A stretch of DNA of 12,389 nt. It comes from JBFFSQ01 sp041572275 (GTDB lineage: Bacteria; Pseudomonadota; Gammaproteobacteria; SZUA-229). The notes below the pieces were generated by a model, which saw only the letters and a program-made list of their open reading frames with translations, was not told the origin of the DNA and ran no database searches. The stretch covers positions 1 through 12,389 of the forward strand of contig JBFFSQ010000077.1 in the NCBI GenBank assembly GCA_041572275.1. The letters are read 5' to 3'. Made by a program: the position numbers and the translations under genes. Below, piece after piece: positions 7,881-12,389 of the stretch (its first letter is position 1; the number at the start of each line of letters is the position of its first letter).

Positions 7881-7936
7881 GCGTCATAGTTCCGTAACAA
7901 CTGTTTCATAAAACTGTCATATTACATGCTCATAAT
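7881..7936 (+). promoter_or_regulatory. Four-unit Pho box array and -10 element upstream of pstS
   Basis: Units GCGTCAT (7881), CCGTAAC (7892), GTTTCAT (7903) and CTGTCAT (7914-7920) recur exactly every 11 bp with A/T-rich 4-bp spacers. This equals two adjacent Pho boxes. A CATAAT hexamer (7931-7936) starts 10 bp after the last unit, and no -35 hexamer is present. Predicted +1 is near 7943, giving a leader of about 26 nt with a GGAG ribosome binding site (7956-7959). This is the longest array in the window and fits strong phosphate-starvation induction of pstS. Confidence 0.85.
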
Positions 7937-7968
7937 TCGCCTCAGTTAATCAACTGGAGTTTAATTGA

Positions 7969-8943
7969 ATGAAATTTAATCGTATTTTAGCTGCTGCCGG
8001 TGTTGCAGCTGCACTGTTTGCAAGCAACGCTTCAGCTGAGCTGAAAGTAGATTCTAATCTGGCTGACTACAAGGCTGTTAGCGGTGTATCCGGTAACCTG
8101 TCTAGCGTAGGTTCTGACACTCTGGCTAACCTGATGACTTTCTGGGCTGAAGAGTTCAAGCGTCAGTATCCTAATGTCAATATCCAGATTCAGGCAGCGG
8201 GTTCTTCAACTGCTCCACCAGCATTATCTGAAGGTACTTCAAACCTGGGGCCAATGAGCCGTAAAATGAAAGACAAGGAACTGGCTGCGTTTGAAAAGAA
8301 ACACGGTTACAAGCCTACACCAATCCGCGTAGCTATTGATGCTCTGGCTGTTTACGTCAATAAAGACAACCCAATCAAAGGCATGACAATTGCTCAGGTT
8401 GATGCAGCTTTCTCTGCAACTCGTAAATGTGGTGCAAAAGCTGATATCACTACCTGGGGTGATCTGGGTCTGACGGGTTCATGGGAAAAACGTCCAATTC
8501 AGCTGTACGGACGTAACTCTGTATCCGGTACTTACGGTTACTTTAAGAAGAAAGGCCTGTGTAAAGGTGACTTCAAAAATAACGTAAATGAGCAGCCCGG
8601 TTCTGCTTCAGTTGTACAGTCTGTATCATCTTCACTGAATGGTATTGGTTACTCAGGTATCGGTTACAAGACGTCTGGTGTTAAAGCAGTTGCTCTGACC
8701 AAGAAAGAAGGTACTGATTTTATTGCAGCGACACCTGAAAATGCGCTGAATAAAACATACCCACTGTCTCGCTACCTGTATGTTTATGTAAACAAAAAGC
8801 CAGGTCAGGCTCTGCCTCCTCTGGAACGCGAGTTTGTGAAAATGGTACTGTCTAAGGCTGGTCAGCAGGTTGTCATCAAAGATGGCTATATCCCACTGTC
8901 AAGCAAGGTAGCTGCTAAAGAACTGGCTAAACTGGACAAATAA
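7969..8943 (+). CDS. pstS: Phosphate ABC transporter periplasmic substrate-binding protein PstS
   Basis: This 324-residue protein captures inorganic phosphate in the periplasm and delivers it to the PstC/PstA channel. A Sec signal peptide is clear: basic KFNR, a hydrophobic core, and an ASA site for cleavage after residue 23. Phosphate-site segments of the family are VGSDT (47-51), AGSST (78-82, followed by APPAL) and the GRNSVSGTYGYF segment (181-192). As I recall it, the sequence is very close to the Pseudomonas PstS type rather than to E. coli PstS. Two cysteines (C154, C198) could form a disulfide. Codon use is strongly biased: 24 of 26 leucines are CTG, and GGT and GCT are frequent, unlike its neighbours, which suggests high expression. 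A GGAG ribosome binding site lies 9 nt before the ATG. The gene has its own four-unit Pho box and is closed by an intrinsic terminator, so it is probably mainly monocistronic. Confidence 0.97.
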   Translation: MKFNRILAAAGVAAALFASNASAELKVDSNLADYKAVSGVSGNLSSVGSDTLANLMTFWAEEFKRQYPNVNIQIQAAGSSTAPPALSEGTSNLGPMSRKMKDKELAAFEKKHGYKPTPIRVAIDALAVYVNKDNPIKGMTIAQVDAAFSATRKCGAKADITTWGDLGLTGSWEKRPIQLYGRNSVSGTYGYFKKKGLCKGDFKNNVNEQPGSASVVQSVSSSLNGIGYSGIGYKTSGVKAVALTKKEGTDFIAATPENALNKTYPLSRYLYVYVNKKPGQALPPLEREFVKMVLSKAGQQVVIKDGYIPLSSKVAAKELAKLDK

Positions 8944-8963
8944 GTACGGCGTCAGATCTGTAT

Positions 8964-8995
8964 AAAAGGCCACCCCCTCTGGGTGGCCTTTTTTT
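8964..8995 (+). terminator. Intrinsic terminator after pstS
   Basis: A perfect 12-bp stem pairs AAAAGGCCACCC (8964-8975) with GGGTGGCCTTTT (8981-8992) across the 5-nt loop CCTCT. A run of seven T ends at 8995. It begins 20 nt after the pstS stop and should end most pstS transcripts, which matches the presence of a separate promoter for pstC. Confidence 0.92.
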
Positions 8996-9114
8996 ATGGA
9001 CGCGCCAGAGCGATTGCTAACAGCTAGTCGTATAGGCCGCTTATCTGGTTGTTATTCTGAGATAAGTTGGCAGATTTCAGGTATATTTGCCAGTCTGTGG
9101 CGAAAAAATGCCGT
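8996..9114 (+). other. pstS-pstC spacer with two small inverted repeats
   Basis: No gene is seen. Two adjacent potential hairpins are present: CTTATCT (9040-9046) with AGATAAG (9060-9066), and TGGCAGAT (9068-9075) with ATTTGCCA (9085-9092, one G-U pair). Neither is followed by a T tract. They lie upstream of the predicted pstC promoter, so they would be transcribed only in read-through RNA from pstS. They could also be binding sites or chance pairings. Confidence 0.3.
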
Positions 9115-9148
9115 TTGTAACAAAACTGTCATAAAACAGAAATAAAAT
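9115..9148 (+). promoter_or_regulatory. Pho box and -10 element upstream of pstC
   Basis: TTGTAAC (9115-9121) and CTGTCAT (9126-9132) are separated by AAAA, giving one near-consensus Pho box. A degenerate third unit, CAGAAAT, keeps the 11-bp period at 9137. A TAAAAT hexamer (9143-9148) begins 10 bp after CTGTCAT, the same geometry as at phoB and pstS. The predicted +1 is near 9155, essentially at the pstC start codon. Confidence 0.8.
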
Positions 9149-9155
9149 ACTGCCC

Positions 9156-11384
9156 ATGAGTTATTCCAGCATTACAGAACAGTCCTGGCATCAGCGCCGT
9201 CGTGCCCTGGTCGATAAAGTTGCCCGCCATACTATTGGACTGGGTGGTATCAGTATCATTTTTGCTGTGGTATTGATTTTCTTCTATCTACTCTGGGTTG
9301 TGGCTCCTATATTCAGTTCACCTGAAATTAAGCCAGTTGGAGAGTTTCAGGCGCCTGCAACCAGTGTGTCACCTGTGTATCTCGCGATAGAAGAGAGCGG
9401 TCATCTCGCCTTGCGCGTAACGGCAAACGGTGATTTCACCTTCGTGGATTTGCTGAAGGGCCAGGTTGCAGCAACCGAGTCGATTGATCTGCCGGAATAT
9501 TCCAGTGTTATTCAGGTCGTTGAAATTGAACCGACAGGACGAGAGCTGGCGCTGGCGCTGGATAATAGCCGTGTGCTGTTTGTGAATGTGAAGTATCGGG
9601 TCTCGTTTGTCGATGATGAGCGTGTACTGACACCGGTGGTTTCATTTCCGTATGGCGAAGAGGCCCTGGAACTCAATTATATCGATCAGCTTACTAAGCT
9701 GGCGGTAGTCAGACAGGAAGAACGACTGCGACTGGCCGCACTGGCTATGGACGGTAAACTGCTGTTGCAAGAATTCGAGGTTGAGGAAGACGAGGAACTG
9801 AGTGCGCCAGAAACGGAAGTAGTCTTCGATGTTGCACTTAATCCTAAATTTATGATGCTCGACCCGCAGGGTGAATGGTTGTATGTGGCCAATGAACTCG
9901 GTCAGGTTAATTACTACAATGTTAGTGATTTTGAAGAGGTCGAGCAGGTCGATCAGCTCATATTGATTGAGCCGGACCGTCAATTAGTTTCATTGAGTAT
10001 GTTACTTGGCGGCATTTCACTACTGGCCGCGGATGATATGGGGCGTGTGGCACAGTGGACGTTACAGCGTGATGACAAAAACCAGTATCGACTGAAAGAA
10101 ATCCGAGCTTTCAAAACAAGTGCTCAAGCCGCTTTTGTGATGCCAGAAAAACGCCGCAAAGGCATGATTAGTATAAACGATAATGGTGAAGTCATCATTT
10201 ATCACACCACAGCTGAACGGGTACTACTGGAAGAGCCATTACTGGACTTCAAACCGATTAATGCTGTTATTGCGCCCCGTGCAAACTATCTGCTGGTAGA
10301 GTCTGCAGATAATAAACTCTACAGCTATCATGTTGAGAACCCACATCCTGAGCTATCCTGGAAGGCGCTTTGGCAGGAACTGATGTATGAAGGTTATGAT
10401 GAGCCTAAATTTATCTGGCAGTCATCTTCCGCTGATAATGATTTTGAGCCTAAGTTTAGTCTTGCACCTTTAGCCTACGGTACGTTGAAAGCGGCATTTT
10501 ATGCCATGCTATTTGCTATTCCACTGGCCATTATGGGTGCTATTTATACAGCTTATTTCATGGCGCCAAAAATGCGAAACTGGGTCAAGCCAAGCATTGA
10601 GATTATGGAAGCTCTACCAACGGTTATCCTGGGTTTTCTTGCTGGTCTCTGGTTTGCTCCTATCGTTGAAGATAATTTACTCGCCATCTTATCGTTATTA
10701 ATTGTCTTGCCAGTTGGCTTACTGGGTTTTGCCTGGTTGTGGACGCACCTTCCAAAGCCCTATCGTTATCTAGTACCAGAAGGTTGGCAGGCAGCCTTAT
10801 TGATTCCTGTCATCATTGCTCTGGTGTGGATTGCATTTGCTGCGGCTCCCTGGTTTGAAGAAATTCTGTTTGCTGGCAATATCCGTGGCTGGATGAAAGC
10901 AGAATTTGGTATTGGCTATGATCAACGTAACGCACTCGTTGTAGGTATTGCCATGGGCATGGCGGTCATACCCACTATTTTTTCAATTACCGAAGATGCA
11001 ATTTTCAGCGTGCCCAAGGCGCTCACCAATGGTTCACTGGCATTAGGAGCTACACCCTGGCAGACGTTGACACGTGTTGTGCTACTGACGGCTAGCCCCG
11101 GTATTTTCTCGGCCGTGATGATTGGTTTTGGTCGTGCAGTGGGTGAGACCATGATTGTGCTCATGGCAACCGGTAATACCCCGGTTATGGATATGAGTAT
11201 CTTTGAGGGTATGCGTACACTGTCTGCCAATATTGCCGTTGAGTTGCCGGAGTCTGAAGTCGATAGTACACATTATCGTATTCTGTTCCTGGCAGCACTG
11301 GTACTTTTTGTCGTGACCTTTATGTTTAATACCATCGCCGAACTCGTAAGACAGCGTTTACGTAAACGCTATGGCAGTCTGTAA
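9156..11384 (+). CDS. pstC: Phosphate ABC transporter permease PstC, long form with large periplasmic domain
   Basis: This is one of the two membrane subunits that form the phosphate channel. At 742 residues it is more than twice the length of E. coli PstC (about 320). A basic N-terminal tail (RRR at 14-16) precedes helix 1 (about 29-52). A soluble segment of about 380 residues (53-433) then lies in the first periplasmic loop. The canonical permease core starts near 434 and includes EALPTVILGFLAG and the ATPase-coupling EAA-like loop around 626-650 (SLALGATPWQTLTRVVL). The insert shows about seven beta-rich repeats reading like WD40/propeller blades, for example EWLYVANELGQVNYYNV (240-256) and SLLAADDMGRVAQWTL (288-303). 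I believe similar long PstC proteins occur in other gammaproteobacteria. No ribosome binding site precedes the ATG, and no ATG, GTG or TTG follows before helix 1, so this start is kept. pstA follows after 17 bp. Confidence 0.94.
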   Translation: MSYSSITEQSWHQRRRALVDKVARHTIGLGGISIIFAVVLIFFYLLWVVAPIFSSPEIKPVGEFQAPATSVSPVYLAIEESGHLALRVTANGDFTFVDLLKGQVAATESIDLPEYSSVIQVVEIEPTGRELALALDNSRVLFVNVKYRVSFVDDERVLTPVVSFPYGEEALELNYIDQLTKLAVVRQEERLRLAALAMDGKLLLQEFEVEEDEELSAPETEVVFDVALNPKFMMLDPQGEWLYVANELGQVNYYNVSDFEEVEQVDQLILIEPDRQLVSLSMLLGGISLLAADDMGRVAQWTLQRDDKNQYRLKEIRAFKTSAQAAFVMPEKRRKGMISINDNGEVIIYHTTAERVLLEEPLLDFKPINAVIAPRANYLLVESADNKLYSYHVENPHPELSWKALWQELMYEGYDEPKFIWQSSSADNDFEPKFSLAPLAYGTLKAAFYAMLFAIPLAIMGAIYTAYFMAPKMRNWVKPSIEIMEALPTVILGFLAGLWFAPIVEDNLLAILSLLIVLPVGLLGFAWLWTHLPKPYRYLVPEGWQAALLIPVIIALVWIAFAAAPWFEEILFAGNIRGWMKAEFGIGYDQRNALVVGIAMGMAVIPTIFSITEDAIFSVPKALTNGSLALGATPWQTLTRVVLLTASPGIFSAVMIGFGRAVGETMIVLMATGNTPVMDMSIFEGMRTLSANIAVELPESEVDSTHYRILFLAALVLFVVTFMFNTIAELVRQRLRKRYGSL

Positions 11385-11401
11385 TTTAACTGGATTGAAC
11401 T

Positions 11402-12389
11402 GTGAGTAATAAATCTAAATCAACTTTTAAAGACTGGTGGAAGAGCGGTACGCCCTGGATCTGGTTAAATGCAGCTGCAGTCAGTGCCAGTATCGTTATG
11501 GTATTTGGTCTGCTGGCAATGATTGCCATACGCGGTATGGGGCATTTCTGGCCATCTGATATACAACAGTTAAGTTATACCGAAAATTCAGAGCAAATTA
11601 CGCTGATTGGTGAACTGATTGAATCAGAAAATATCGATGCCGAACGCTATCATGAATCAGGATTGGGTATAGCACCCGACGGAAATGAGTATGTTAAACG
11701 CTGGTTACTGAAAACCGGAAATCGTGAAATTCTCACGTCTGATTTTCGCTGGATTGATGATCATCAGATAATAAAAACTGAGACCCCTGATGACTTAGTT
11801 CTGGTTGAACGCGTTGAGTGGGGTAATTTTTATGGTTACGTACAAACGGTAGAACAGGATGGCAAAGTAATTGCCGAGGCTGATACGGCCTGGCCAGAAC
11901 TGGTCGCACGATTAAATCGGGTGAATGATCTCCATGATCAAATCAAGGATCTCGAAAGAGGCGCCATCGGAGCCATTAATTATAAACTCGAACGCTTGCG
12001 CCTACTGGGTAAGAAGCAGGAGATTGAAGGTATAGCCACGAAAGAGTCGCTGGCAGATATCGAAGCACAGAAACAGGTTTTATTCAGCGATTATGAGGTT
12101 CTGAGAACGGAGCTCTCCGCATTACATACTGCGATTAAGCGCGATAGTGCCACATTCAAAGTCATGGATGGCCGTGATGTTAAGCTCGAGCTGGCGAATA
12201 TGATTTCGGTGTTACAGCCAAATAATCTGAATGTCTTTGAGAAGCTGGGGCACTATGTCATTAATTTTTATAATTTCATGGCTGAGGACCCGCGGGAAGC
12301 CAATACTGAGGGCGGTGTTTTTCCAGCAATTTTCGGCACCGTTATCATGGTTTTGCTGATGTCGATTCTAGTTACACCATTAGGTGTGG
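11402..12389 (+). CDS. pstA: Phosphate ABC transporter permease PstA, long form (3' end beyond window)
   Basis: The frame is open from GTG 11402 to the window end, giving 329 codons so far. The GTG is preceded by TGGA (11391-11394) about 7 nt away and lies 17 bp after pstC, so the two are co-transcribed. The N-terminus (SNKSKSTFKDWWKSG) precedes helix 1 (about 20-46). A soluble insert of about 250 residues follows, including a charged helical region rich in Leu, Glu, Lys and Arg (about 164-250) that looks like a coiled coil. The permease core begins near residue 303 with GGVFPAIFGTVIMVLLMS, very typical of PstA. The N-terminal extension matches my memory of the family domain DUF3333, found at the start of long PstA proteins. 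The rest of the core, including the ATPase-coupling loop, lies downstream. pstB and phoU are the expected next genes. Confidence 0.93.
   Translation, partial: MSNKSKSTFKDWWKSGTPWIWLNAAAVSASIVMVFGLLAMIAIRGMGHFWPSDIQQLSYTENSEQITLIGELIESENIDAERYHESGLGIAPDGNEYVKRWLLKTGNREILTSDFRWIDDHQIIKTETPDDLVLVERVEWGNFYGYVQTVEQDGKVIAEADTAWPELVARLNRVNDLHDQIKDLERGAIGAINYKLERLRLLGKKQEIEGIATKESLADIEAQKQVLFSDYEVLRTELSALHTAIKRDSATFKVMDGRDVKLELANMISVLQPNNLNVFEKLGHYVINFYNFMAEDPREANTEGGVFPAIFGTVIMVLLMSILVTPLGV

Noticed and set aside
7969..8943. Horizontal transfer of pstS because of its different codon use
   Set aside because: The bias is towards CTG, GGT and GCT, typical of highly expressed native genes. The gene has the expected neighbours and a matching Pho box.
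9642..9983. 113-codon open frame on the - strand inside pstC
   Set aside because: It is opposite the PstC periplasmic insert, which has coherent repeats in the + frame. The antisense product looks like a shadow of those codons.
1..12389. tRNA, rRNA, CRISPR, insertion sequence, toxin-antitoxin or defence system
   Set aside because: None was recognised by reading. The window is filled by transport and phosphate-regulon genes with short spacers.

Overview
The window looks like chromosomal DNA from a gammaproteobacterium of moderate GC content. The main evidence is PstS, which closely resembles the Pseudomonas-type phosphate-binding protein as I remember it. The long forms of PstC and PstA and the phoB-phoR-pstS-pstC-pstA gene order fit the same group. 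I cannot name the genus. No rRNA, tRNA, CRISPR array, insertion sequence or phage gene was seen. Every gene is on the + strand and coding density is high.

Region 1 (about 221-5693) is a tightly packed five-gene run. It holds an APC-superfamily amino acid/polyamine-type permease, then a complete inner-membrane and periplasmic ABC system of the MacAB type: a periplasmic adaptor (HlyD/MacA-like), a separate LolD/MacB-like ATPase, and two paralogous MacB/FtsX-fold permeases. Stop and start codons overlap at all three internal ABC junctions (ATGA, TAATG, TAATG), so translation is probably coupled. The adaptor carries a sequence matching the RLS tip motif used to dock TolC-like outer-membrane channels. 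No such channel gene lies in the window.

Region 2 (about 5737-12389) is a phosphate-starvation regulon: phoB (response regulator), phoR (sensor kinase), pstS (periplasmic phosphate-binding protein), pstC (long permease) and pstA (permease, cut by the window end). PhoR senses the state of the Pst transporter and phosphorylates PhoB, which binds Pho boxes. Three Pho-box arrays are visible in the intergenic regions upstream of phoB, pstS and pstC. Each is made of 7-bp units in an 11-bp period, and in each a -10-like hexamer begins exactly 10 bp after the same core unit. The phoB array implies autoregulation. pstS is followed by a strong intrinsic terminator, and pstC has its own Pho promoter, so the binding protein and the membrane subunits are probably expressed as separate units. 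pstS also has the strongest codon bias in the window.

The points most worth a second look are: a predicted leaderless pstC transcript, since the Pho promoter places +1 at about the ATG and no ribosome binding site is visible; a roughly 380-residue periplasmic insert in PstC that reads like a seven-bladed beta-propeller; a coiled-coil insert in PstA at the equivalent place; and four cysteines in the ABC adaptor, two of them facing each other across its helical hairpin. I did not find a wholly new type of system.
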